Shown: one piece after another, positions 46,353-55,223 of the stretch
Position numbering within the stretch: the stretch's first letter is position 1
How the letters are laid out: every line of letters begins with the position of its first letter
DNA from: Nostoc sp. PCC 7107
GTDB lineage: Bacteria > Cyanobacteriota > Cyanobacteriia > Cyanobacteriales > Nostocaceae
DNA length: 64,000 bases
NCBI RefSeq assembly: GCF_000316625.1
Contig: NC_019676.1
Coordinates: 4,358,501-4,422,500 of the forward strand
Direction of reading: 5' to 3'
Program-made: the position numbers and the translations under genes
The notes under the pieces: generated by a model
Told to the model about the DNA's origin: nothing
Databases searched by the model: none
What the model saw: the letters and a program-made list of their open reading frames with translations, nothing else

Positions 46353-47564
46353 TTAAAGTGGCACAGAAACTAATGTTTCAGATTGATATGAGATTCCAGC
46401 TTGCTTAAACCGATGCAAGGCTTCACCCAAGCGATCGCAATCTGCAATCAAACTAATCCGCACATACCCTTCACCCGCTACCCCAAAAGCGTTACCGGGA
46501 GTCACCACAACGCCTGTTTGTTGTAATACATTCAAGGCAAAATCTGTGGAACTATTACCCACAGGGCATTTTACCCAGAGATACATAGTAGCCTTGGTTT
46601 TGGGAATGTCCCAACCCAACTCACCTAACCCTTTGATCAAAAAGTCGCGACGGGTGCGGTAACGCTGTTGGACTTCGTGCAAATATACATCTGGCAGTTG
46701 CAAAGCCGTCTCAGCAGCTGTTTGCAATGCTGCAAAAATCCCGTAATCCAAATTAGTTTTTAACGTCCGCAAACCTTGGATAATTTGACTGTTGCCGACG
46801 ACAAAACCTACTCGCCAACCAGCCATGTTGTAAGTTTTAGATAAAGTATGAAACTCCACACTAATTTCTTTTGCACCCGGAATTTCTAACAAACTGGTGG
46901 GTTGATAGCCATCAAAAGCTAACTCGGCATAACACAAGTCATGCACCAGCATAATTTCGTATTTACGGGCAAAGGCGACAATTTCCTCAAAAAATTCCCG
47001 CGGTGCAGTGGCTGCGGTGGGATTACTGGGATAATTGAAATAAAGAATCTTGGCTTTTTGGGCTACTTCTTCGGGAATTGCGGCTAAATCGATCAACCAG
47101 TCGTTCTCTGGTTTGAGAATCAAATTATGGACTTGCGCCCCAGCAATTACAGGCCCACGAAAATGAGCCGGATAAGCCGGAGAAGGCACTAAAACTACAT
47201 CACCTGGGTTGATATAGGCCATTGCCAAATGTCCTAATCCCTCTTTAGAACCGAGTAGCGGTAAGGCTTCGCTATCGGGATCAAGTACTACACCATAGCG
47301 ACGATTGTACCAATTGGTGATGGCGCGACGAAAACTAGCAGTACCTTCAAAGGGCGGATAACCGTGATTTGCCGGATTTTGCAAAGCCGCGATCGCGGCT
47401 TCTACTACAGGTTGTGGTGTGGGGCCATCTGGGTTCCCCATACCTAAATCAATTAAATCCAGTCCTTGTTCCCGTGCTTTTGCTTTCAGTTCATCTAAAC
47501 GAGCAAATACATAAGGAGGCAGTTTCTGTATGCGTTCTGCTGGGGCAATCCAATTCAGTGTCAT
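46353..47564 (-). CDS. Class I/II PLP aminotransferase (aspartate/alanine type)
   Basis: A 403-aa fold-type I aminotransferase: GLDLIDLGMGNPDGPTPQPV, GYPPFEGTASFRRAI, PLLGSKEGLGHLA, FNYPSNPTAA, VHDLCYAEL (cofactor Asp and Tyr), the Schiff-base lysine in TLSKTYNMAGWRVGF, and EGYVRISLI with the carboxylate-binding Arg. This subgroup includes aspartate and LL-diaminopimelate-type transaminases; the exact amino acid pair cannot be fixed by eye. A strong palindromic terminator follows. Confidence 0.92.
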   Translation of the reverse strand: MTLNWIAPAERIQKLPPYVFARLDELKAKAREQGLDLIDLGMGNPDGPTPQPVVEAAIAALQNPANHGYPPFEGTASFRRAITNWYNRRYGVVLDPDSEALPLLGSKEGLGHLAMAYINPGDVVLVPSPAYPAHFRGPVIAGAQVHNLILKPENDWLIDLAAIPEEVAQKAKILYFNYPSNPTAATAPREFFEEIVAFARKYEIMLVHDLCYAELAFDGYQPTSLLEIPGAKEISVEFHTLSKTYNMAGWRVGFVVGNSQIIQGLRTLKTNLDYGIFAALQTAAETALQLPDVYLHEVQQRYRTRRDFLIKGLGELGWDIPKTKATMYLWVKCPVGNSSTDFALNVLQQTGVVVTPGNAFGVAGEGYVRISLIADCDRLGEALHRFKQAGISYQSETLVSVPL

Positions 47565-47756
47565 TGATGTACCACTTCTTGATACAGTTGATTTGTGAGT
47601 GAAATTTCTCTCAGATATTACAGTTGGTGGCTGTGGATAAATTTGAGAAAATTATGAGTTAGCAAAATCTGACTTTGATAAAAATTTTTGGTCTGGGTAA
47701 TATATTTGGCAAAAAATCAAGCATAAAATTTCATCCTGCAAGCTGCTGGAAATTAT

Positions 47757-48944
47757 TTACTCCTGAATTTGCTCTTCAATTGCCCTAGCAGCAACCCGAT
47801 TGCTACATTCTCTACTGTCGGTTGGTGCAGTGGTAGAAACCATTGCGGCCATCAGTTGTTCTATCCCCACCTTGAAAGGTAAGCGATGAATGTCCGAATT
47901 AGGTGCGAGAGAAATTTCCGCCGCTGTTTTTAACTCGCTTAATTTGACATTGCCTAAGCCCAAATCATCTAATTTTTGGGGCAAGCCAATCTCTGCGTAA
48001 AACTTCAACAACTGTTGGCGTGCAGTGGTGGCTAACTGATTACCCAAAATCATTTCTTCTAAACGTAGTTGCACCAAGATGCCGAATGCAACTTTTTCGC
48101 CGTGAATGCTGCTGTGTCCGGCAATGTGAGTTAAGCCGTTGTGTACAGCATGGGCAGCCACAGTGCGACACTGCGCCCCACCCAGTCCGCCAATGACTCC
48201 CGCTAATAAAACGGTAGCATCGACAACTTCTTGCCAAACTTCACTGCCTGGTTTTTGTAGCGCAGCGGCTGATTTTTGGAATAAAATATCGCGTAAAACT
48301 CTGGCTTGTTGGACTGCGGCAATAATTAAAGTCTGCTGCAAATGTCCACTACTCACAGAAGCTTCGTACCATTTAGCGATCGCATCACCAATCCCGGCGA
48401 CTAATGTGTGTTGTGGTGCTGTTTGAATCAAGTCGTAGTCCAGAATTAATAAATCGGGACAGCGAGACAACGCCACATCATATAAAAAAGCCCCTGTCTC
48501 AGAATACACATTAGAAAGGGCTGTCCAAGCTGCACAGGTAGCTGCGGAAGTGGGAATTGTCACCACTGGTAACTGCAACTGATGGGCAACTAATTTAGCT
48601 GTATCCAAGGCTTTACCGCCACCAACACCAATAATTAAATCAGCTTTGTGTTCCTTTGCTGCCTTCTTTAATGATTTCAAACTGGCTTCCGAACAATCGG
48701 CACCATAGGATGCTTGAGCAGTATGCAGCTGCTGTTGTTCTAAAATTGGTTGTAAAGCATCTTGAGTGAGGGCTATAGTTTGATTGCCTGCAACTATTAA
48801 AGGACGACTGCCTAAAAGCGCAATCTCTGCTAATGCTGCTGGCAATACTCCAGATCCTCGGATGACTTTTGCCGGAGCGATCGCCAGTGCCGGTAGTGAA
48901 TTAGATGTTTGAGTAGACAAGGTAGTAGTTGATTGATGGGGCAT
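47757..48944 (-). CDS. Iron-containing alcohol dehydrogenase family, GldA-like
   Basis: A 395-aa NAD-dependent polyol dehydrogenase-like protein. Marks: GSRPLIVAGNQ, ADLIIGVGGGKALDTAKLVA (dinucleotide-binding GGG), VVTIPTSAATCAAWTALS, GIGDAIAKWYEA (metal Asp) and AHAVHNGLTHIAGHSSIHGEKVAFGIL, with His residues for the divalent metal. The fold matches glycerol dehydrogenase and glycerol-1-phosphate dehydrogenase. It lies about 190 bp upstream of the aminotransferase gene in the same direction. The substrate is uncertain. Confidence 0.88.
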   Translation of the reverse strand: MPHQSTTTLSTQTSNSLPALAIAPAKVIRGSGVLPAALAEIALLGSRPLIVAGNQTIALTQDALQPILEQQQLHTAQASYGADCSEASLKSLKKAAKEHKADLIIGVGGGKALDTAKLVAHQLQLPVVTIPTSAATCAAWTALSNVYSETGAFLYDVALSRCPDLLILDYDLIQTAPQHTLVAGIGDAIAKWYEASVSSGHLQQTLIIAAVQQARVLRDILFQKSAAALQKPGSEVWQEVVDATVLLAGVIGGLGGAQCRTVAAHAVHNGLTHIAGHSSIHGEKVAFGILVQLRLEEMILGNQLATTARQQLLKFYAEIGLPQKLDDLGLGNVKLSELKTAAEISLAPNSDIHRLPFKVGIEQLMAAMVSTTAPTDSRECSNRVAARAIEEQIQE

Positions 48945-49350
48945 ATAACTAGTTAGGCAAAACCTGAATTTGTATTGATGCTAGTAGGATTACATAATAT
49001 TTCCAGAAGGCTGCCGCCTATCAACAAAACTCACCATCATTTACGACCAGCACCTACTAAAAATTTTTCCATTGATGGAATTGGTAAGTATTATCTTAAT
49101 CTAAAAATAATCCTTATTGTATAGTCAAATACAAAAAAAATTAATGTCTTTTTAAACACAAAATTATGAATTTGCTGATAGAGAATATACTTATAAATTA
49201 GACTAAAACAGCAACAATCTAAAAGATGTAATACTTTTGGGTGTAAGGGTGTAAGTGAAAAAACTAACAAGTATTATCAATATCCGAGCTAGTTAACACA
49301 TTATCCATAACCCCTACACCTTTCTACATCTGCGTAACTCTTGAGCTTGG
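48945..49350. other. Intergenic region, about 400 bp
   Basis: AT-rich. It contains a GGGTGTAAGGGTGTAAG repeat (about 49238-49254) and a related ACCCCTACACC piece near 49310, both of the degenerate tandem family seen at 37731 and 43838. No gene recognised. Confidence 0.4.
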
Positions 49351-49872
49351 TTAAGCAGTAGGTTTTGGCAATTGAGCAAATTTATCTGTATAAATTTCAA
49401 CTGCTATCTCCGCATCTTCCCGTGAATCTAGAGATTGTTTGAGTTGACCAAGATAAAGTGGTACAGAAAGCCCAGGTTCTGGGTGTATAAGAGTACGGGC
49501 GCGAACAGTCAGATAATTGTCACTTCGCTTACCCAAACGCCCATAGGTATATAAATTACTAGCAGCTTGACGTAAGGTAGCCTCTAACGCAGATGGCGAA
49601 ATTGTTGGTGAAATGGCAATGACAGCTTGTGTCGCACCATTATCATAAACCAGCGTAAATTTTCCGGCTCCGGGAATCACTGTCCGACTTAACGGTACAA
49701 CAGAAAGTGCAAATAACCCGCCTGTTAGCACCAGCATAAAGCCAGTTGTACCTACCAGCCGAAAGCGAATGCCCCACTTAAAAACAAAAGACAGTACTGC
49801 TAAGACAGCAAATACTAATGTGGCAATACCCGACCATTGAGTATATTGAAGAAAATCAGCTGTTGAGAACAT
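49351..49872 (-). CDS. ycf51: Ycf51 family membrane protein
   Basis: A 173-aa conserved protein of cyanobacteria and some plastids. Two transmembrane helices (about 14-30 and 38-58) in FSTADFLQYTQWSGIATLVFAVLAVLSF and RFRLVGTTGFMLVLTGGLFALSVVPL precede a soluble domain: FTLVYDNGATQAVIAISPTISPSALEATLRQAASNLYTYGRLG, then VRARTLIHPEPGLSVPLYLGQL. The opening FSTADFLQYTQWSGI is typical. Function is not known. It stands alone in a repeat-containing spacer. Confidence 0.88.
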   Translation of the reverse strand: MFSTADFLQYTQWSGIATLVFAVLAVLSFVFKWGIRFRLVGTTGFMLVLTGGLFALSVVPLSRTVIPGAGKFTLVYDNGATQAVIAISPTISPSALEATLRQAASNLYTYGRLGKRSDNYLTVRARTLIHPEPGLSVPLYLGQLKQSLDSREDAEIAVEIYTDKFAQLPKPTA

Positions 49873-49989
49873 ACAGATTGGCTAGTTGGGTTTCTTGACA
49901 TTATTTACAGACACACCTATTTTACCGAGTACTTACACTCGTGCTGTTATTTCTTCTCTAGTTATTCTGCAACTCTATTCGGCAGAATC

Positions 49990-50379
49990 TTAGGAGGGTG
50001 TACAAGTAATGGAGACAACACCCTTATCTGAGACTGCTAATTTTACCCTATATTCTGCCGGACAAGTCTCGACTAAATTACCGTTTCTAATTTGAATTTT
50101 TTCTGAAAGTTCACAGCTAGTAAACTGTCCTTTTTCATCAAACAGAATATAACTTTTGGCTTTGCAAGGAAAATTAGATGTTCCCGCAACAGGACTGGAA
50201 ACTTGAACATTCATATCCTGAGCAAGTAAACAAGTTGCCAAGGAATTATTTGGATGATAAATAACGGTACCTGGCTCACATGAAATTGCCGCTTGAGCAG
50301 GTAATGAAATACCAAAATTAATAGTCAGTAAACTTGATGCGATCGTTAATAATGCAAATCCCCGAAAAGGTAATTTCAT
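49990..50379 (-). CDS. Small secreted cysteine-rich protein, hypothetical
   Basis: A 129-aa exported protein. The signal peptide MKLPFRGFALLTIASSLLTI continues to the cleavage site PAQA-AIS. The mature part has six cysteines (CEPG, TCLL, FPCK, SCEL, ETCPA, ITCT), an even number suggesting three disulfides, within a beta-rich sequence that repeats the idea Y-x-x-x-G-x-x-x-x-C. No family was recognised. It lies downstream of a probable small RNA. Confidence 0.7.
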   Translation of the reverse strand: MKLPFRGFALLTIASSLLTINFGISLPAQAAISCEPGTVIYHPNNSLATCLLAQDMNVQVSSPVAGTSNFPCKAKSYILFDEKGQFTSCELSEKIQIRNGNLVETCPAEYRVKLAVSDKGVVSITCTPS

Positions 50380-50432
50380 ATAATATTTTCTATCTTAAAA
50401 AATAATGCTTAACTTATAGAAAATAAAACATA

Positions 50433-50505
50433 CAAAAGGGCATCTAAAGATTAGATGCCCGTCATGTAGGAAACCCCCAAAAGGGTTGTCCTTACACCTT
50501 CCCAA
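50433..50505 (-). ncRNA. Putative small RNA with two stable stem-loops
   Basis: Read leftwards, 50495-50466 folds as a stem of GTAaGGAcAACCC with GGGTTTCCTAC (two single-base bulges). It is followed within six bases by a perfect 10-bp stem, GGGCATCTAA / TTAGATGCCC with a 3-base loop (50460-50438), then TTTTG. This is the usual build of a cyanobacterial small RNA ending in a rho-independent terminator. A near match to the NtcA box (GTTAATAAAATTAC on this strand, 50574-50561) lies upstream, but no -10 at the standard distance was seen. It also could be only the terminator region of the O-antigen ligase gene. Confidence 0.5.
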
Positions 50506-50747
50506 CTATCAGCAACAGTGGTTTATCTGTGAGTGATTCACAAATTAACCACACTTACCTGTAATTTTATTAACTAATAATTACTAATGCCGACAGTGTA
50601 ACCACGGAAAATAAATCAAGCAATTAAATGCTATTTTTGAGCAAAATTGCTTATGTAGATAGTAAAGTAAGGCGTAAATGAAGCATCCATTATAAATAGG
50701 CTAGACAAGTGCATTCATTTCACCCTTCAAACTTCAACCTTTTTGTA

Positions 50748-52061
50748 CTATTTTTCATTTGCCGAAAGCTTGTGATTTTGATAAGAGTGAAATACAACTC
50801 CACAAATAGCTGATAAAAATAACCAGGAGAGCGTATTCACTCGAAAATCAAATAAAGTGACATCCACTGTATTGAATAGTATCCATTGCCCAAATACCAA
50901 AAGATAACTAAAGAAGATTAACTTATCGGTTTTAGGTAAATAATTAGATTGGCGCAAAAATTGAATGCCTGCAATTAATATCCAAGCCAGTAAACCACAA
51001 AACACAAGAGTAGTAGGAAATCCCGTTTCCGCAGATAGCATCAAAAACAAGTTATGGGGATGGCCTAAATCAATGTGCATATTGGCTTTGTAGAGTGCAG
51101 AAAAACTACGTAAACCCCAACCAGTGAAAGGATGCTGTTGTGCCAAAGACCAAGCAAACTCCCATTGAGTTTTTCGCATTAAAGCAACTGGTCGATCTGG
51201 GTACATTTCATCATTTAACCGCGCCCAAAAGAAAGCCGGGACAACTCGGCGAAAAATTTGGGCAATGGGGGAAGGGGCAAAAGCTGCCAAAAGAATAGTA
51301 GTTACAACCGCAACCACGCTACCAACCAAGATGCGCCAACCTTGATAAAGTGCGTAAGCTAAACAGGCAGTTATGGCGATCGCCCATCCGTTGCGCGAGT
51401 TAGTTAAAATTAAGGCGGAAAAACTGGCAATTACAGTCAGGGTGAGAAAATACAGTTGGGAATTTTTTTTCTTTCTTGATTGCCATTGTTCTAGCAATAG
51501 CCCCAACCCTACAGTAAAGACGATCGCTAGATAAGCAGCCAACAGGTTAGCGTGCATAAATAAAGCGGCCATCCGCCCTGGTGGTTCTCCTCCAGGTGCG
51601 ATCGCCCAATCTAAAACAATCCACAAAAACTGTAATTTTAAAGCCCAAGCTAAAAACAATTGTCCAAAGCCCATAATGATCACTGGTACAGCACCAATTA
51701 CCAAAATCCAAGCTAGGTGGCGCAATTGGGCAATTGTCTGAATTAAAGTATTTAAGCCAGCAAAAACAAAAAAGTAAGGTACTAAATTAAATAGACCTAA
51801 AAAAGCATCAGTTTTATTTGTCGCAAATCCTGACGTAATTACCAGGAATAAAGTAAAAAGGGCAAATCCCCGATTAATCGGGCGGCGAATAATTGTGCGG
51901 TATTCTTGCAGCCAAGTGATTAAAGCTGCCAAAGCCATCGCCACAAACCCTAAAAACGGCGCTAGGGGAAAAATCAATAGCCCAATTTGGCAAGAATTCC
52001 AAGCAAATTGGCTTTGCGGGTTGGGATGATCAAAAGCGAGTTTCAAGCTGGCTCCCAACAT
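50748..52061 (-). CDS. O-antigen ligase/polymerase family (Wzy_C) membrane protein
   Basis: A 437-aa polytopic membrane protein with about 11 hydrophobic helices. The periplasmic loop signature is present: QHPFTGWGLRSFSALY followed by GHPHNLFLMLSAETG, typical of the O-antigen ligase superfamily, which links or polymerises polysaccharide on lipid carriers. TNSRNGW matches the family's short Arg-containing motif. Its start overlaps the end of the YaaW-like gene by 19 bp, indicating one transcript. Substrate is unknown. Confidence 0.9.
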   Translation of the reverse strand: MLGASLKLAFDHPNPQSQFAWNSCQIGLLIFPLAPFLGFVAMALAALITWLQEYRTIIRRPINRGFALFTLFLVITSGFATNKTDAFLGLFNLVPYFFVFAGLNTLIQTIAQLRHLAWILVIGAVPVIIMGFGQLFLAWALKLQFLWIVLDWAIAPGGEPPGRMAALFMHANLLAAYLAIVFTVGLGLLLEQWQSRKKKNSQLYFLTLTVIASFSALILTNSRNGWAIAITACLAYALYQGWRILVGSVVAVVTTILLAAFAPSPIAQIFRRVVPAFFWARLNDEMYPDRPVALMRKTQWEFAWSLAQQHPFTGWGLRSFSALYKANMHIDLGHPHNLFLMLSAETGFPTTLVFCGLLAWILIAGIQFLRQSNYLPKTDKLIFFSYLLVFGQWILFNTVDVTLFDFRVNTLSWLFLSAICGVVFHSYQNHKLSANEK

Positions 52062-52885
52062 TCTGTGCGAGTGAGGCGAATTTGTGCTAAGGCAAAAATA
52101 GTCGGGATAATGCGACCATAATTAGTGGCGATCGCTCTCCAACCTAAATCTGCCAAAAACCAAGTCCACATAGCTGGGCCGACAAAGGCAAACATTGTGC
52201 GAACTGCGCCATAACGTGCTGCACTCAACGTCATACCTCGCCGCGCCATTTGCAGGGCGAAATATGTTTCAAACTGGGTTTTTGCTACTGTTGAACCTGT
52301 AATTGCAGCTTGTTTCGCTACTTGATAGGTAGCAAAGTGCAGAGCAAATTGTTGAGCAATTTGTTTGAGAATAAATGGTTGAATAACAGAAGTCACAGCT
52401 AAAGCACTACCACCCTTAAAAATTAATCCCAAAGGGTCACGCTGCAACATGATTGGTAGGGGTTCTTTAAGTTCTGTTTTTACCAGATGACGCTGTACTT
52501 TGACAGTCAATTTTTGTTTTTCTTTTTCCGGGAGTTTTTTCCATACCTGCCCTAGCAGATGTAAAAATACTTCTGCTTCTAAATCGACAGTTGTTAACTG
52601 ATCAGAGTAAGGAATTTTTAAGTATTTACAAACTTGAATTAGCGCTTGGCGGTAAGTTACTTGGTTTGTACGTCCCCGTAAGACTGTTACTCCATCTGCT
52701 GCCAAAAACCGAAAACGCTCTTCTAATGAGTCTAACCAAGCTTGGCGGCTCTGGCTTTGAATTTCGATAGGTTCAGGTGTCTGAACATAATCTAGGGGAT
52801 TGAACTTTCGACTAAATAAAATTGCAGTTAAATCTTGCAATTCATCATCTGTTGCTAGTTCTAAGGCCGCCCTGAGTTCATCCAA
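52043..52885 (-). CDS. YaaW-like (DUF3944) protein
   Basis: A 280-aa protein. It opens MDELRAALELATDDELQDLTAILFSRKFNPLDYV, the DUF3944-like start, then FRFLAADGVTVLRGRTNQVTYRQALIQVCKYLKIPYS, and a later hydrophobic region with GLIFKGGSALAVTSVIQPFILKQIAQQFALHFATYQVAKQAA and TMFAFVGPAMWTWFLADLGWRAIATNYGRIIPTIFALAQIRL, which may enter the membrane. This plan matches YaaW-type proteins. Function is unknown; its 19-bp overlap with the O-antigen ligase gene suggests a shared task in the envelope. Confidence 0.82.
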   Translation of the reverse strand: MDELRAALELATDDELQDLTAILFSRKFNPLDYVQTPEPIEIQSQSRQAWLDSLEERFRFLAADGVTVLRGRTNQVTYRQALIQVCKYLKIPYSDQLTTVDLEAEVFLHLLGQVWKKLPEKEKQKLTVKVQRHLVKTELKEPLPIMLQRDPLGLIFKGGSALAVTSVIQPFILKQIAQQFALHFATYQVAKQAAITGSTVAKTQFETYFALQMARRGMTLSAARYGAVRTMFAFVGPAMWTWFLADLGWRAIATNYGRIIPTIFALAQIRLTRTECWEPA

Positions 52886-53030
52886 TGTTCTTTCCTCCCT
52901 TCCGTGCAGCTTGTCTGTACTTTATTCTACTATTAGCTTTTGGCGGTCTTGAGTAGTCTTTTTATCTTTCGCCATCTGTATTTTGTCATTGGATAATAAC
53001 CAAAGACTCAAGATTTAGGACTATTAACTA

Positions 53031-54065
53031 ATGATAGATGTTGCAGTGATTGGTGCTGGCATAGCGGGCTTAGTTTGCGCCCAGCAGTTAAAGCAAGTAG
53101 GATATGCGGTGTTAGTTGTGGAAAAGTCCCGTGGTTTGGGAGGAAGAATGGCGACACGCCGTTTACATGACACTTGGGCAGATCATGGCACTTGTTACCT
53201 CAAACCCAAAGGTGAATTTTTCCGAGAGTTTGTCGATTTATTGTGCGATCGCCAAATTATCACAGTTTGGAATCGTGACGAACTGCCAAACGCTGCACCG
53301 CGTTATATTGCACCTGCGGGGATGAGTGCGATCGCTAAATTTCTGGCTCAAGGTTTGGATGTGTTACTGAATCAACGGGTGATTGCGATTTATCCCACTC
53401 CCGAAAACACTTGGCGGTTAATTCTCGAATCTAGCAATGAAGAAATCACAGCCAAGGCGATTGTGCTGGCGATTCCTGCACCCCAAGCTGTAATGTTATT
53501 AGAACCATTGGGAGAAGAGTTACTCGGAACAGACTTTTTAAATAACCTGCGGGCGGTGGAATTTACGCCCTGTATCAGTGCGATCGCAGGTTATCCGGCT
53601 GATTCCCAACTTTTACCCAATTGGCAATCTCAAAGTTTTGCCGATGATCCTGTTTTGGGATGGATTGGTTTAGATAGTAGCAAGCGTCCCCAACCAAAAC
53701 AACCTGTATTTGTTGTCCAAAGCAGTGGCAAATTTGCCCAACTGCATCTAGAAACTACAGATTTACAACCTGTAGGACAAGAAATGTTGCAGCAAGCCGC
53801 CCAAACTCTGGCGCTTCCTTGGTTAGAGACACCGGAATGGCTGCAAGTACATCGTTGGCGTTATGCCTTTCCCAGTCATCCTTGCCCAGAAACTGTTTTA
53901 TCTGCCAATACTTCCCTACCTTTGGTTTGTTGTGGTGATTGGTGCGGCGGTAATCTTGTTGAAGGTGCAATGCTTTCTGGACTGGCCGCGTCCGTTGCAA
54001 TTAATCATCATCTGCATCAATTAACTCTCACTAGTGTGAACTTTTTCAAAATTTTTACCTTTTAA
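53031..54065 (+). CDS. FAD-dependent amine oxidase/renalase-like oxidoreductase
   Basis: A 344-aa flavoprotein. The FAD-binding start is clear: DVAVIGAGIAGLVCAQQLKQVGYAVLVVEKSRGLGGRMATRR (G-x-G-x-x-G, ribose-binding Glu, then GGRMATRR). The substrate half is WADHGTCYLKP in the middle and CCGDWCGGNLVEGAMLSGLAAS near the end, the second flavin contact. Such proteins oxidise reduced or mis-reduced nicotinamides or amines. It is divergent from the YaaW-like gene and followed by a terminator at 54080. Confidence 0.88.
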   Translation: MIDVAVIGAGIAGLVCAQQLKQVGYAVLVVEKSRGLGGRMATRRLHDTWADHGTCYLKPKGEFFREFVDLLCDRQIITVWNRDELPNAAPRYIAPAGMSAIAKFLAQGLDVLLNQRVIAIYPTPENTWRLILESSNEEITAKAIVLAIPAPQAVMLLEPLGEELLGTDFLNNLRAVEFTPCISAIAGYPADSQLLPNWQSQSFADDPVLGWIGLDSSKRPQPKQPVFVVQSSGKFAQLHLETTDLQPVGQEMLQQAAQTLALPWLETPEWLQVHRWRYAFPSHPCPETVLSANTSLPLVCCGDWCGGNLVEGAMLSGLAASVAINHHLHQLTLTSVNFFKIFTF

Positions 54066-54610
54066 TTACATCTATCGTTAGACTGGTTGCTCTGCGTAGC
54101 CAGGTCTTTTTTTCAGGATTTGCTACACTTCTACCTCAGTAATTTGTTTTTTTAATACATAGAGTTAAATAAAAAATTATTTAGAGACAATAGGTAATCA
54201 ATCAATAAGTAATGTAAATTACTTAGCAAGTTTTACTTCCTTGAATATTTCCGTCTCAAGGATGTTGTTAATAAAAAATTAAAATTGATCCCCTAATGAT
54301 TATGATGCGTTTTGTGTAGATTTTCGCCAAAAAATAGAAATTTGAAATAATTAGCATTGTGGATATAAAGTTTCGGTACTGTACTATTTAGTGGGAATTT
54401 ATCGACATAGGTCAGAGCTTAAAAGTATAAAATTTAACTTAAATGACTCTAACTAAATGTCAAATTTTGTACCGATATAAAAGCAAAAATTCGGGTATAA
54501 AAACCAATTTAGGCTAAGTAGTTTTGGCTGATAAGCAAAATTCAGTGAGTCATTCAAGAATCAATTCTTTCAAAGAAGACTCAACCGTATTTAAAAGGAG
54601 ATAAAAACTT
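54066..54610. other. Intergenic region, 545 bp
   Basis: After the terminator at 54080-54113 the stretch is strongly AT-rich with no repeat or frame of interest. It ends in AAAGGAG (54593-54599), a strong ribosome-binding site for the 54611 gene, whose promoter must lie here. Confidence 0.4.
54080..54113 (+). terminator. Rho-independent terminator after the oxidoreductase gene
   Basis: AGACTGG pairs with CCAGGTCT (one bulge) around about 13 bases and is followed by seven T. Confidence 0.65.
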
Positions 54611-54988
54611 ATGAAAACAGTAGTCAATTTAACACGCGAATCAGTAGTCAGAGAAATTGGCAGTGTATTAGACACATACTCATATCATCCTTATCAAGAA
54701 ACCTTTTTAATTCCTGAATTACGTCAAGAACTGATTAATTTCGTGATTAGCCGCATTCCCTGTTTTTATAATGAGGAATTTGACCGAGAATTTCCGCTAC
54801 AAAATATCATCAAAGATTGTCCAATAGAGCAAAAATTTCCCCGTAGTCCATTAGAGCATAAACTACATTTACAAAACTTAATTCATCAAGGCATTTTTGC
54901 AATTATGCAAGATAAATCAGCTTGGATTAATCATCATTTAAGTGGTACAGTTGAGCCTGGTTGTGAACCTTCTCAATGGTTTGGTTGA
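54611..54988 (+). CDS. Conserved cyanobacterial hypothetical, possibly ComFB-like
   Basis: A 125-aa soluble helical protein: VVREIGSVLDTYSYHPYQETFLIPELRQELINFVISRIPCFYNEEFD, then RSPLEHKLHLQNLIHQGIFAIMQDKSAWINHHLSG. The segment ELIxFVxSRIPxxY followed by LxxxxxxxxLIHQGIxxIM resembles cyanobacterial ComFB-like proteins, a group with c-di-GMP-binding members, but I cannot confirm the match by eye. It has a strong AAAGGAG site and its own strong terminator (55062-55104), so it forms a separate unit from the Hsp70-like operon. Confidence 0.65.
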   Translation: MKTVVNLTRESVVREIGSVLDTYSYHPYQETFLIPELRQELINFVISRIPCFYNEEFDREFPLQNIIKDCPIEQKFPRSPLEHKLHLQNLIHQGIFAIMQDKSAWINHHLSGTVEPGCEPSQWFG

Positions 54989-55061
54989 ATATGATTTTTA
55001 CACTTTGTCTTAGTTGTTAACCTTGAAACATAAGTTCTGATAATCTATAAATAGTTAAAAG

Positions 55062-55104
55062 GCTAAAAGTAAGGAGTAGCAATAACTCCTTACTTTTAGC
55101 TTTT
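55062..55104 (+). terminator. Strong rho-independent terminator
   Basis: Perfect 16-bp stem: GCTAAAAGTAAGGAGT (55062-55077) with its complement (55085-55100), 7-base loop, then TTTT. It separates the 54611 gene from the Hsp70-like operon. Confidence 0.85.
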
Positions 55105-55223
55105 AGCTGTTCACGGATATATCCTTTCTATATCTATTCATCGGGAGTTAATTTTTCTGGCAATCAGGGAATCACTATAAGCTAAATTTATAAAGGGTGA
55201 AGTGCGATTAGTAAACTTAACCA

